Translations under genes and position numbers: made by a program
Source: an uncultured Prevotellaceae bacterium
Lineage (GTDB): Bacteria > Bacteroidota > Bacteroidia > Bacteroidales > Bacteroidaceae
Direction of reading: 5' to 3'
Assembly: GCA_947169115.1 (NCBI GenBank)
Contig: CAMVOK010000002.1
Coordinates: 1-64,000 of the forward strand
DNA: 64,000 nucleotides
Part shown: one piece after another, positions 50,269 to 57,970 of the stretch
Numbering within the stretch: position 1 is the stretch's first letter
Layout: every line of letters begins with the position of its first letter
Notes under the pieces: generated by a model
What the model was told of the DNA's origin: nothing
Database searches by the model: none
Seen by the model: only the letters and a program-made list of their open reading frames with translations

Positions 50269-52623
50269 ATGAAAAAAAACAATCTTTATTCCTTTGTTCT
50301 ACTTGTTTTGTTCGCTGTATCGGCACATGCCGAAAACTCACGTGAAGTACTTGACCTCATTACAAAGGTCAACAATTACTGGCAGGCTAACAATTCGCCT
50401 TATAAAAGGGCGTTTTGGGACAATGCCGCCTATTACACGGGCAACATGGAGGCTTACCGCATGACGGGTAAGTCCGAATGGTATCAGTATAGCGACCGTT
50501 GGTGCCGTCATAACGAATGGAAGGGAGCTAAGTCGAATGACAAGCGTAACTGGAAGTATGCTTGGTATGGCGAGGGGGACGATTTTGTGCTATTCGGCGA
50601 CTGGCAAATCTGTTTCCAGACCTACGTGGATATGTACAACCTCGTGCCGACAGACTACAAAGTGGCACGAGCCAAGGAGGTGATGGGCTACGAGTGCTCC
50701 ATGTCCGACAACAAATTCTGGTGGTGGGCTGATGCACTTTATATGGTGATGCCCGTAATGACTAAAATGTATAAGCTCACGGGCGAGACGATGTATCTCG
50801 ATAAGCTCCACGAGAATTTCCTTTGGAGCGACTCCTTGATGTGGGATGCCGAAGCCCAGCTCTATTATCGTGACGGCAAGTACATCTGGCCCAAGGTGAA
50901 GACGGCTTGCGACGGAGGTAAGAGTTTCTGGGCCAGAGGCGATGGCTGGGTGTTGGCTGGTTTGGCCAAAGTCCTGGCAGACATGCCTCTTGACTACAAG
51001 GGACGCGACATCTTTGTGCTGCGTTTCCAACAACTGGCAGAGGGTGTGGCTCGTTGCCAGCGTCCCGATGGTTATTGGAGCCGTTCGATGCTCTGTGAGC
51101 AGGATGCCCCAGGACCCGAGACTTCGGGAACGGCTTTCTTTTGCTATGGCCTTTTATGGGGTGTAAATCATGGTTATCTCGACAAAGGGAAATACGGCGA
51201 GACCATAGAGCGCGCATGGAAGTATCTTTCTCAGACGGCCTTGCAGGAGGATGGCAGCATTGGATATGTACAGCCCATCGGTGAGAAACCCGACCCCACA
51301 AAGATTGTGGATGCTCACAGTCAGGCACCGTTCGGCACGGGAGCATGGCTCTTGGCAGCCTGCGAGCGCGTGCGCTATCTCGATAATACTGCCTCTTACG
51401 GCACCAAGCCAGGGGCTCCTGCCGTTGCCAAGAGTGCACGGAGGATGACCTTCACGGTCACGAATCCCTCTGCCGATAATCGTCAGGATGTTGTCGAACT
51501 GGATGCTAAGCAGGTTTTCGACCGTCTGCAGATAGGCGGTGGCCGACAGTTCATTGTCCTTGATGGCGACAACGTAGAACAGCCTTACCAGTTGACACAT
51601 GACGGTAAGCTTCTTGTCCAGGTCTTTGTTGCTCCCGCTGCTTCTGCTACGTTCACGATTGTTACTGGAGAACCCAAGGCTTATCGTTTGGATGTCAACG
51701 GGCGTATTTATCCCAATCGTGAAGACGACCTCACTTGGGAGAATGACCGTAATGCCTGGCGTTTCTATGGCCCCAAGATGCATAATAAGGGTGTGGCGGG
51801 TTTCGACATCTTTGCCAAGAACGTCACTTATCCCATACAGGATCAGCTCTATCATAACGAACTTACCAGTTACGGCGTAAACGAGCGACTGAAAAAACAG
51901 GGCCGTGGTGGCGAATGGGCACAAATCCATCGTGACCTCTATACCTATCACCGTGATAAAGGCCAGGGAATGGATGCCTATACCGTAGGTGCCACTCTGG
52001 GTGCTGGTGCACCTGCCCTGTTGGATGGCGACAAACTGCTCCTGCCTGACGTTTATGAGAAGGCAGACATCCTCGACAATGGTCCTCTGCGCTTCACCGT
52101 CAGCATGGACATGTATGAGCAACATGGCGTGAAGGAACATCGCCTTATCTCTCAGGACAAAGGTATGCATCTGGCACGCTGCATAGTCACCTACGAGCCC
52201 GCCAACAAAGATGACCAAATGGTAAATGCTCAAATGGTAAATGGTAAATGGTTAAATGGTAAATGTCTCTGTGCCGGTATTGCCGTACACGAGAGTCAGT
52301 CTCGCGCGTATGCGATAAATAAGAAGGATAGTTACGTCACATACGCCGATGCCCTTGACACCCCCAAGGGACAGAATGGACAACTCTATATTGGCGTTCT
52401 CTTCCCCGATAAGATGAAGTCGCTCAAATACCTTCCGCTGCCGGAGAAGAAGAGTGGGGCAGTGGGGCACGTTATCGGAGTTTCTCCATGTTCCAATAAA
52501 ATCACATACTATTTCGGTACGGGGTGGAGCAAATACGATGTCCCCGGTCAGCAGGTATGGGATGCCCTCATGCAGGGCTATGCCCGACAGCTGAAACAGC
52601 CTCTCGTGGTTGAAGAGAAATAA
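50269..52623 (+). CDS. Two-domain GH105 (unsaturated rhamnogalacturonyl hydrolase) plus DUF4861 protein
   Basis: 784 aa, secreted (signal peptide to SAHAE, about residue 22). The N-terminal alpha/alpha barrel (about 25-380) shows GH105 features AFWDNAAYYTGNMEAY, RNWKYAWYGEGDDFVLFGDWQ, WWWADALYMVMPVMTKMYKLTG and FWARGDGWVLAGL. The C-terminal half (about 395-784) matches DUF4861, often a partner in pectin side-chain degradation. Around residue 650 the peptide DQMVNAQMVNGKWLNGK is encoded by the micro-repeat aaatggtaaatg. No polysaccharide-utilisation SusCD pair is adjacent. Confidence 0.88.
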   Translation: MKKNNLYSFVLLVLFAVSAHAENSREVLDLITKVNNYWQANNSPYKRAFWDNAAYYTGNMEAYRMTGKSEWYQYSDRWCRHNEWKGAKSNDKRNWKYAWYGEGDDFVLFGDWQICFQTYVDMYNLVPTDYKVARAKEVMGYECSMSDNKFWWWADALYMVMPVMTKMYKLTGETMYLDKLHENFLWSDSLMWDAEAQLYYRDGKYIWPKVKTACDGGKSFWARGDGWVLAGLAKVLADMPLDYKGRDIFVLRFQQLAEGVARCQRPDGYWSRSMLCEQDAPGPETSGTAFFCYGLLWGVNHGYLDKGKYGETIERAWKYLSQTALQEDGSIGYVQPIGEKPDPTKIVDAHSQAPFGTGAWLLAACERVRYLDNTASYGTKPGAPAVAKSARRMTFTVTNPSADNRQDVVELDAKQVFDRLQIGGGRQFIVLDGDNVEQPYQLTHDGKLLVQVFVAPAASATFTIVTGEPKAYRLDVNGRIYPNREDDLTWENDRNAWRFYGPKMHNKGVAGFDIFAKNVTYPIQDQLYHNELTSYGVNERLKKQGRGGEWAQIHRDLYTYHRDKGQGMDAYTVGATLGAGAPALLDGDKLLLPDVYEKADILDNGPLRFTVSMDMYEQHGVKEHRLISQDKGMHLARCIVTYEPANKDDQMVNAQMVNGKWLNGKCLCAGIAVHESQSRAYAINKKDSYVTYADALDTPKGQNGQLYIGVLFPDKMKSLKYLPLPEKKSGAVGHVIGVSPCSNKITYYFGTGWSKYDVPGQQVWDALMQGYARQLKQPLVVEEK
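52218..52265 (+). repeat. Coding micro-repeat in the GH105-DUF4861 gene
   Basis: Five units of aaatggtaaatg type within 48 bp; the same unit occurs in the intergenic repeat at 43675-43700. Confidence 0.8.
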
Positions 52624-52833
52624 AAGGAGTTAAAAAGGAGTTATAGGGGAGTTAAAAAGGAGTTAAAAAGACGATACGTATGTTAATTGAGCATTGAACA
52701 TTAACTTCTCACCCTCTCACCCTCTCATCTTAAAGACGTCTAAGGAACTTTCAATCAGTCTAATACTATCGTCCCTTTAACTCCACGAGCGAAGCGAGTA
52801 TAACTCCCCTTTTACTTCCCTTTAACTCCCCTT
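52622..52833. repeat. Long inverted repeat of ggagttaaa units
   Basis: Left arm aaaaggagttaaaaaggagt plus further units; right arm ends taactccccttttacttccc and tttaactcccctttc. In between are aattgagcattgaacattaa and accctctcaccctctc. The transcript after the GH105 gene could fold into a long stem. No gene seen in this 315-bp gap. Confidence 0.75.
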
Positions 52834-52856
52834 TCTATAAAAATAAGATGGAAATA

Positions 52857-52888
52857 TTTGGTGGATTGGGGAAAAAATAGTAATTTTG
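52857..52888 (+). promoter_or_regulatory. rpmB operon promoter
   Basis: TTTG (52857-52860), 20 nt, TAATTTTG (52881-52888), 50 bp before rpmB. Confidence 0.65.
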
Positions 52889-52938
52889 CACGCTGTTTGG
52901 AAGAAACTATTGGAATAGTTAAAAGAAAAGATTAGAAA

Positions 52939-53199
52939 ATGTCTAAGATTTGTCAAATTACCGGAAAGAAGGCCATGGTCGGAAACAACGTTTCCCACTC
53001 AAAGCGCCGCACAAAGCGTACCTTCGACGTAAACTTGTTCTATAAGAAGTTCTACTATGTAGAGCAGGACTGCTGGATTACCTTGCGTGTATCCGCTGCA
53101 GGTCTTCGCATGATTAACAAGGTAGGACTGGACGCAGCTCTGAATCAGGCCGTTGAGAATGGCTATTGCGACTGGAAGGAAATTAAGGTAATCGGTTAA
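52939..53199 (+). CDS. rpmB: 50S ribosomal protein L28
   Basis: 86 aa with [29 protein letters not shown] and [19 protein letters not shown]. First of the L28-L33-DUF4295 cluster typical of Bacteroidetes. Confidence 0.96.
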   Translation: MSKICQITGKKAMVGNNVSHSKRRTKRTFDVNLFYKKFYYVEQDCWITLRVSAAGLRMINKVGLDAALNQAVENGYCDWKEIKVIG

Positions 53200-53222
53200 A
53201 CAAACGAAAGGAGAACCAAGTT

Positions 53223-53411
53223 ATGGCAAAGAAAGCAAAAGGAAACAGAGTACAGGTTATCCTGGAGTGCACCGAGCACAAGGCAAGTGGTATGCCCGGC
53301 ACAAGCCGCTACATCACTACCAAGAACCGTAAGAACACTCCCGAGCGTCTGGAACTGAAGAAGTACAATCCCATCCTGAAGCGGATGACTGTACACAAGG
53401 AAATCAAGTAA
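53223..53411 (+). CDS. rpmG: 50S ribosomal protein L33
   Basis: 62 aa: [49 protein letters not shown]. It lacks the paired zinc Cys at the C-terminal half of the C+ form (one Cys only), so it is a zinc-free type. A purine-rich Shine-Dalgarno-like stretch (aaaggagaacc) precedes it. Confidence 0.96.
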   Translation: MAKKAKGNRVQVILECTEHKASGMPGTSRYITTKNRKNTPERLELKKYNPILKRMTVHKEIK

Positions 53412-53433
53412 TAATCCGTTAAGCTAAGATACA

Positions 53434-53589
53434 ATGGCAAAGAAAACCGTGGCCACCTTGCAGACTGGCAAGACTGATGGCCGTAGCTACACAAAAGTTA
53501 TCAAGATGGTGAAGTCACCCAAGACTGGTGCTTACATCTTCGACGAGCAGATGGTTCCCAACGAAGCCGTTAAGGATTTCTTCAAATAA
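53434..53589 (+). CDS. DUF4295 family small protein
   Basis: 51 aa, not in the ORF track: MAKKTVATLQTGKTDGRSYT, then KVIKMVKSPKTGAYIFDEQM and VPNEAVKDFFK. This family regularly follows rpmG in Bacteroidetes and is thought to be ribosome-associated; that role is inferred from context. ATG 22 bp after the rpmG stop. Confidence 0.9.
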   Translation: MAKKTVATLQTGKTDGRSYTKVIKMVKSPKTGAYIFDEQMVPNEAVKDFFK

Positions 53590-53614
53590 ATCCCTGGCTT
53601 TGCCCACACATACT

Positions 53615-53653
53615 ACAAGGCACACTGCGCTACTGCGTGGTGTGCCTTTGTTA
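53615..53653 (+). terminator. Terminator of the L28-L33 operon
   Basis: acaaggcacac / gtgtgcctttgt with a short inner tgcg-ctac-tgcg section and a one-base bulge, then tta. Confidence 0.7.
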
Positions 53654-53796
53654 TATGCTCAGCTGAGTGTCTTAAGGGGTTTAAGTGTTTAAGGGTTTTT
53701 ATCATAATCCTTAACCCTTCATCCTTCATTCTTAACCCTTCATCCTTCATCCTTAACCTTTAACCCAGTCTCTTCGGGGCGTCCAATAAATAATCC
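53654..53796. other. Repeat-rich intergenic sequence
   Basis: Tandem micro-repeats ccttcatccttcattcttaa and taacccttcatccttcatcc. No gene seen. Confidence 0.7.
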
Positions 53797-53962
53797 CAGT
53801 CCGTTTCCGTTACTTCTGTATGTTCTTGCGTCCGCTTTTTTATCCTCCGTTTTGTGACATCAATGTCACAACTCGAGGCATAAGGAAATTTCGTTTTGTG
53901 ACATATATAGTCACAAGTCGGATCATAAGGGCGTTTCGTTTTGTGCCATCAATGTCACAAAC
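53797..53962 (+). repeat. Locus-B upstream repeat with three gtgac/gtcac palindromes
   Basis: Second copy of the repeat at 24086-24252, same order of the three palindromes (ttgtgacatcaatgtcacaa, ttgtgacatatatagtcaca, ttgtgccatcaatgtcacaa). Differences are scattered substitutions. Confidence 0.85.
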
Positions 53963-54240
53963 GAATATACACATTGAATGTACTGTACTACCCTAAAAAA
54001 AGTTGAATGGTTTTTACCTTAACCCTGCCATAGGTTGAATGCCTGTTTGGTACCTTAATCCTTAACCCTGGCAAAAGTTGAATCATTCGTTTTCATCTGA
54101 ACAAACAAATGCATTTCACCTCCTCTGGTAGGAGCCCCATCAAACTCCCCTCCTCCGGGGAGGAGGGGTAGGGGTGGTAGCGTCAAGAGGCAAAGTTTCA
54201 TTCGTTTGCGTGTTAGTTTATTGAATTTTGAATTTATAAT
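53963..54240. other. Intergenic sequence with degenerate repeats
   Basis: Contains gttgaatggtttttacctta and gttgaatgcctgtttggtac units plus a GC-rich palindrome aactcccctcctccggggag followed by gaggggtaggggtggtagcg, a word string (ggggtggtagcgtcaagagg) also found at 24346-24366 in locus A. No gene seen. Confidence 0.65.
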
Positions 54241-54271
54241 TTTGAATATTAAATAAAGTTTCCTATCTTTG
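54241..54271 (+). promoter_or_regulatory. Leader-B promoter
   Basis: TTTG (54241-54244), 19 nt, TATCTTTG (54264-54271). Predicted start near 54277, giving a ~295-nt leader before the small ORF. Confidence 0.7.
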
Positions 54272-54279
54272 TTGCATTC

Positions 54280-54510
54280 AACCAATAATATATACGCCAA
54301 TGAACAGATAAACGCATAGTATAGACATATAGAAGAAGCGTTAGCTTTATATTCTTGTGTTCTAAGAATTGGGGAATTTAAGGAATACTATCAAGAATTG
54401 AGGTTAATGTTCACGCTGATGGCGTGGACTTTTACTCGTTTAAGATAGTAGGTTATCCCCAATACCTTAGGACACGTAGACGAAAGTAATTGTCCACGTT
54501 TTCTTTTTGT
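54280..54510 (+). ncRNA. Structured leader RNA B, upstream of the FISUMP lipoprotein
   Basis: Same architecture as leader A with different helix sequences: gtgttctaag/cttaggacac (54357-66 with 54466-75, one G-U), attgggga/tccccaat (54368-75 with 54456-63), tactatc/gatagta (54386-92 with 54444-50) and the apical cacgc/gcgtg hairpin (54412-16 with 54422-26). Words conserved with A are tacgcc followed by a minimal ATG frame (ATG-AAC-AGA-TAA), gcgttagcttt and gtta..gt.cacgctg. A T-rich run (cgttttcttttt) follows about 24 nt after the closing helix, as in A. Confidence 0.65.
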
Positions 54511-54571
54511 GTCTATCAGGAACGACAGAACCAACTCACTTTTTTTATTAACTTTTTAAAACATTACAACT

Positions 54572-54721
54572 ATGAGAAAGAAAACTTACGAGAAACTAAA
54601 CATGAAGGTAATCTCCCTCAGTCAGGAGAACCACCTGATGGTAGCCAGCGACCCCACGACGAACGAGGTAAACGCCACACGCAATAACTACAGCGGCGGT
54701 GCCGCATGGGAATGGATGTAA
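54572..54721 (+). CDS. Small 49-aa protein upstream of the FISUMP lipoprotein
   Basis: Too short for the ORF track. Translation: MRKKTYEKLNMKVISLSQEN, then HLMVASDPTTNEVNATRNNY and SGGAAWEWM. The basic N-terminus, the VISLSQENHLMVASDP middle and the Gly/aromatic end resemble a class of short Bacteroidales proteins encoded ahead of fimbrillin- or FISUMP-type surface proteins. There is no signal peptide. It follows the leader RNA directly and precedes the lipoprotein gene by 65 bp, so the two are probably cotranscribed. Function unknown. Confidence 0.65.
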   Translation: MRKKTYEKLNMKVISLSQENHLMVASDPTTNEVNATRNNYSGGAAWEWM

Positions 54722-54786
54722 AAAGGAGAGAGAAAATTTAAAATTTAAAAGAGAAAAGAGAAAAAGAGAAAAATTAATTAAAAGTT

Positions 54787-56256
54787 ATGAAGAATATATT
54801 CAATAAGATGTTGGGCGTGTGCCTGACAGTTGTAGCCAGTGCCATGTTCACAGGTTGCTCCAGCGACGAAGAAGCAGTCTCCCAAAGTGCGCCCCAGACG
54901 GGCAAGTTCACCTTGACGGTACGTGCCGAGAAGCAGGGCGTCACACGTGCCCTGGCCATATCCGACGTGGACGGTGACGGGCGCGACGACGTTCAGGCCA
55001 CCTGGACGGCCGGTGACGAGGTACAGGTATTCGATGCCACTACGGGCAATGCCCTGACGGGCGTTCTCACTGCCCAGGGCAGCGGAGCCTCCACGTTGCT
55101 GACGGGAACCGTGGAGGGCACGGTGTCGGTCGGCGATGCCCTGAGGCTGACCTACCTCTCCAGCGACTACAGCAGTCAGGACGGCACGCTGCAGTACATA
55201 GCTGAGAACTGCGACTATGCCGAGGCCACGGTTACGGTGGGCTCGGTGGAGAACGGTGAGGTTACGCCCACGGGCAATGCCGAGTTCGTGAATGCCCAGG
55301 CCATCGTGTGCTTCACATTGATGGAAGTTACAGGTGCTCCCCTCAGTGCCAGTGCCCTGACTGTGGACTATACCACAGGCTCCGTCACCCTTGCTGACGT
55401 CCCATCCTCCACCTACACGGCCAACGGTGGCACGGGTGTTCTCTTCGTAGCTCTTCCTCCCGTCAGCCAGCAGGCCATTACCTTGACAGCCACGGTGGGT
55501 GACGATACCTATACCTACGCCACCTCCTCAGCCGTAACACTCGCAGCTGGTCAGTACCAGCCCATCAGCGTGACGATGACGAAGGAAGTTGTGGACAGGT
55601 CAGGTGTAATAGACGGACGTGCCTACGTTGACCTCGGTCTTCCCAGTGGAACCTTGTGGGCAACCTGCAACGTGGGTGCCGACAATCCCGAAGACTATGG
55701 CCTGTATTTTGCCTGGGGTGAAACTACTGGCTATACGCAGGACACTTCCGACGGCCATAGTTTCGGCTGGGCATCGTACAAATATTACAATGGAGATAAT
55801 GTTGCCCTTACCAAGTACTGCGACGACAGCAGTTATGGCTATAATGGCTTCAAGGACAATTTGACCGAACTCCTCCCCGAGGACGATGCCGCTACGGCCA
55901 ACTGGGGCAGCGGGTGGCGCATGCCGACAATAGAACAGTTTGAGGAACTCATCAACAGCAGTTACACCACCACCACTTGGACTACGCGTAACGGCAAGTA
56001 TGGTAGATTGATAACGAGCAAGATGTCAGGCTACACTAACAGGAGCATTTTCCTGCCGGTCGCAGGGTATCGCTACGATTCGTCGCTCGGCTACGCGGGT
56101 TCGTACGGTTTCTGCTGGTCGCGTACGCTCGGCGCGGGCGGCGCGGGCCCGGGCGGTGCCCGTTACCTGGGCTTCGGTTCGAGCTACATCAGCGCGGACG
56201 GCGACTCCTATCGTTGCTTCGGTCAATCTGTTCGCCCTGTGCGCGTGTCTCAGTAA
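54787..56256 (+). CDS. FISUMP-domain lipoprotein with a C-type-lectin-like, adenine-poor end
   Basis: 489 aa. Lipoprotein signal with lipobox MFTGC (Cys about residue 24). Residues about 35-260 are beta-rich and resemble the fimbrillin-like N-terminal halves of Bacteroidales adhesins. From about 275 comes the Fibrobacter succinogenes major paralogous domain: VDLGLPSGTLWATCNVGA, YGLYFAWGET, WGSGWRMPTIEQFEELI, FLPVAGYRYDSSLGYAGSYGFCWSR and the closing GQSVRPVRV. The coding DNA at 56101-56160 has only 2 A in 60 bases and many gcg/ggc/tcg codons, unlike the rest of the gene, as in variable regions of diversity-generating retroelements. Confidence 0.9.
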   Translation: MKNIFNKMLGVCLTVVASAMFTGCSSDEEAVSQSAPQTGKFTLTVRAEKQGVTRALAISDVDGDGRDDVQATWTAGDEVQVFDATTGNALTGVLTAQGSGASTLLTGTVEGTVSVGDALRLTYLSSDYSSQDGTLQYIAENCDYAEATVTVGSVENGEVTPTGNAEFVNAQAIVCFTLMEVTGAPLSASALTVDYTTGSVTLADVPSSTYTANGGTGVLFVALPPVSQQAITLTATVGDDTYTYATSSAVTLAAGQYQPISVTMTKEVVDRSGVIDGRAYVDLGLPSGTLWATCNVGADNPEDYGLYFAWGETTGYTQDTSDGHSFGWASYKYYNGDNVALTKYCDDSSYGYNGFKDNLTELLPEDDAATANWGSGWRMPTIEQFEELINSSYTTTTWTTRNGKYGRLITSKMSGYTNRSIFLPVAGYRYDSSLGYAGSYGFCWSRTLGAGGAGPGGARYLGFGSSYISADGDSYRCFGQSVRPVRVSQ

Positions 56257-56277
56257 ATTAGATTTAGTGGATAACAT

Positions 56278-56357
56278 AGTGGGCAACGCCTCCGAGCGTT
56301 GCAGGACAGATGATTGACTTCTTTTCCTGCAAGCAACGCTCGGAGGCATTGCCCACT
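56278..56357. repeat. Locus-B downstream palindrome
   Basis: 80-bp inverted repeat agtgggcaacgcctccgagc ... gctcggaggcattgcccact with ~28-bp arms, nearly perfect; copy of 27836-27916. It separates the convergent FISUMP and kbl genes and may end both transcripts. Adjacent cttggttgggcaatcaaaac is shared too, and a second inverted motif gttgattgctgcaacc/gattgcagcaaccaac follows. Confidence 0.88.
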
Positions 56358-56475
56358 AATTCGTAACTCTTGGTTGGGCAATCAAAACATGATGGTTGTA
56401 GCAATCAACATAAAACGATTGCAGCAACCAACTCGTGTTGATTGCTGCAACCAATGTTTTTGTTGTATTACGTGT

Positions 56476-57663
56476 TTACTTCAGCACGCCCAGTTCTTTG
56501 CCTACTTTGATGAAGGCATTGATGCACTTGTCGAGGTGTTCACGACGGTGACCAGCTGAGAGCTGCACGCGGATGCGAGCCTGTCCCTTCGGAACAACGG
56601 GATAGTAGAAGCCCGTGACGTAGATGCCTTCTTCCTGCATCTTGGCGGCAAATACCTGTGACAGCTTGGCATCGTAGAGCATGACAGCACAGATGGCACT
56701 CTGTGTGGGCTTGATGTCGAAGCCGGCAGCCATCATCTTGTCGCGGAAGTAGTTGACGTTCTCTACCAAACGGTCGTGTAGCTCGTTGCTCTCCTTGAGC
56801 ATCTTGAAGACTTCGAGACTGGCACCAATGATACCGGGAGCCAGGGAGTTGGAGAACAGATAAGGACGACTGCGCTGGCGCAAGAGGTCGATGATTTCCT
56901 TACGGCCTGTCGTGAAGCCTCCCAGAGCACCACCGAAGGCTTTGCCTAATGTGCCCGTGTAGATGTCAACACGACCGTAGGTGTTGTAGAACTCGCTTAC
57001 GCCGTGGCCTGTTGCACCTACCACACCTGCCGAGTGGCTCTCGTCCACCATCACCAGGGCATCGTACTTTTCTGCCAGGTCGCAAATCTTGTCCATAGGA
57101 GCAACGTTGCCGTCCATGGAGAACACGCCATCGGTAACCACGATGCGGAAACGTTGTGCCTGTGCCTCTTGCAGACACTTCTCCAGTTCTGCCATATCGG
57201 CATTGGCATAGCGATAGCGCTTAGCCTTGCAAAGACGTACACCGTCAATAATCGAAGCATGGTTCAGGGCATCCGAGATTATGGCATCCTCCTCGGTCAA
57301 CAGAGGTTCAAACACACCACCATTGGCATCGAAACAAGCCGCATAGAGGATGGTATCCTCCGTCTTGAAGTAATCGCTGATGGCAGCCTCCAGTTGCTTG
57401 TGAATGTCCTGTGTGCCACAGATGAAACGTACACTCGACATACCGAAGCCACGTTCGTCCATCATCTTCTTGCTGGCCTCGATGAGCCGTGGATGGTTGG
57501 AGAGGCCCAGATAGTTATTGGCACAGAAGTTGAGTACTTCCTGGCCTTTTACTTGAATGGCAGCCTGCTGTGGGGTCTCAATGAGGCGTTCCTCCTTATA
57601 GAGGCCAGCCTCGCGAATCTCGGCCAGTGTCTGGCAGAGGTGTTCTTTCATTTTTCCGTACAT
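56476..57663 (-). CDS. kbl: Glycine C-acetyltransferase (2-amino-3-ketobutyrate CoA ligase)
   Basis: PLP enzyme cleaving 2-amino-3-oxobutyrate with CoA to glycine and acetyl-CoA. 395 aa; NFCANNYLGLSNHPRL, VRFICGTQDIHKQLE, DGVFSMDGNVAPMDKIC, DESHSAGVVGATGHG and TGTLGKAFGGALGGF with the PLP Lys. Divergent from the threonine dehydrogenase gene with which it forms the threonine-to-glycine route. Confidence 0.96.
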   Translation of the reverse strand: MYGKMKEHLCQTLAEIREAGLYKEERLIETPQQAAIQVKGQEVLNFCANNYLGLSNHPRLIEASKKMMDERGFGMSSVRFICGTQDIHKQLEAAISDYFKTEDTILYAACFDANGGVFEPLLTEEDAIISDALNHASIIDGVRLCKAKRYRYANADMAELEKCLQEAQAQRFRIVVTDGVFSMDGNVAPMDKICDLAEKYDALVMVDESHSAGVVGATGHGVSEFYNTYGRVDIYTGTLGKAFGGALGGFTTGRKEIIDLLRQRSRPYLFSNSLAPGIIGASLEVFKMLKESNELHDRLVENVNYFRDKMMAAGFDIKPTQSAICAVMLYDAKLSQVFAAKMQEEGIYVTGFYYPVVPKGQARIRVQLSAGHRREHLDKCINAFIKVGKELGVLK

Positions 57664-57930
57664 GATTTAGAAGTTTAGAAGATTAGAAGTTTAGAGGTTT
57701 AGGGATTTAGAAGTTTAGAAGCCTCACCCCCAACCCCTCTCCGAAGGGCGAGGGGAGTGTTTACTACTAATAGTGACAATTTAATTTTTCTCTTTTAATT
57801 TTTAATTTTTAACTCTTAACTAAGGTTCCCCTCCCCAGGTAGGGTCGGGGTGGGCCTTGGGTTTAATGTTTTTCGTGGTAAAGGTAAGAAATAATTCTTA
57901 AATCTTCACTCTTAATTCTTATTTTTTTCA
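57664..57930. repeat. Repeat-filled divergent spacer kbl/tdh
   Basis: Tandem agaagtttagaagattagaa units (57670-57720), then a pair of GC-rich half-palindromes (acccctctccgaagggcgag and ttcccctccccaggtagggt) around an AT-rich core, the layout of the composite repeats at 13.6 and 34.1 kb. No gene seen. Confidence 0.7.
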
Positions 57931-57938
57931 TATCTTTG
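57931..57938 (+). promoter_or_regulatory. -7 box of the tdh promoter
   Basis: TATCTTTG 32 bp before the ATG at 57971; the tracked GTG start at 57938 overlaps it. Confidence 0.55.
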
Positions 57939-57970
57939 TGTCGCAAAATACATATAAAGTATATAATACT

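Noticed and set aside
53700-53765. Tandem ccttcat units as a CRISPR-like array
   Set aside because: Units are short, irregular and without unique spacers; no cas genes are present.
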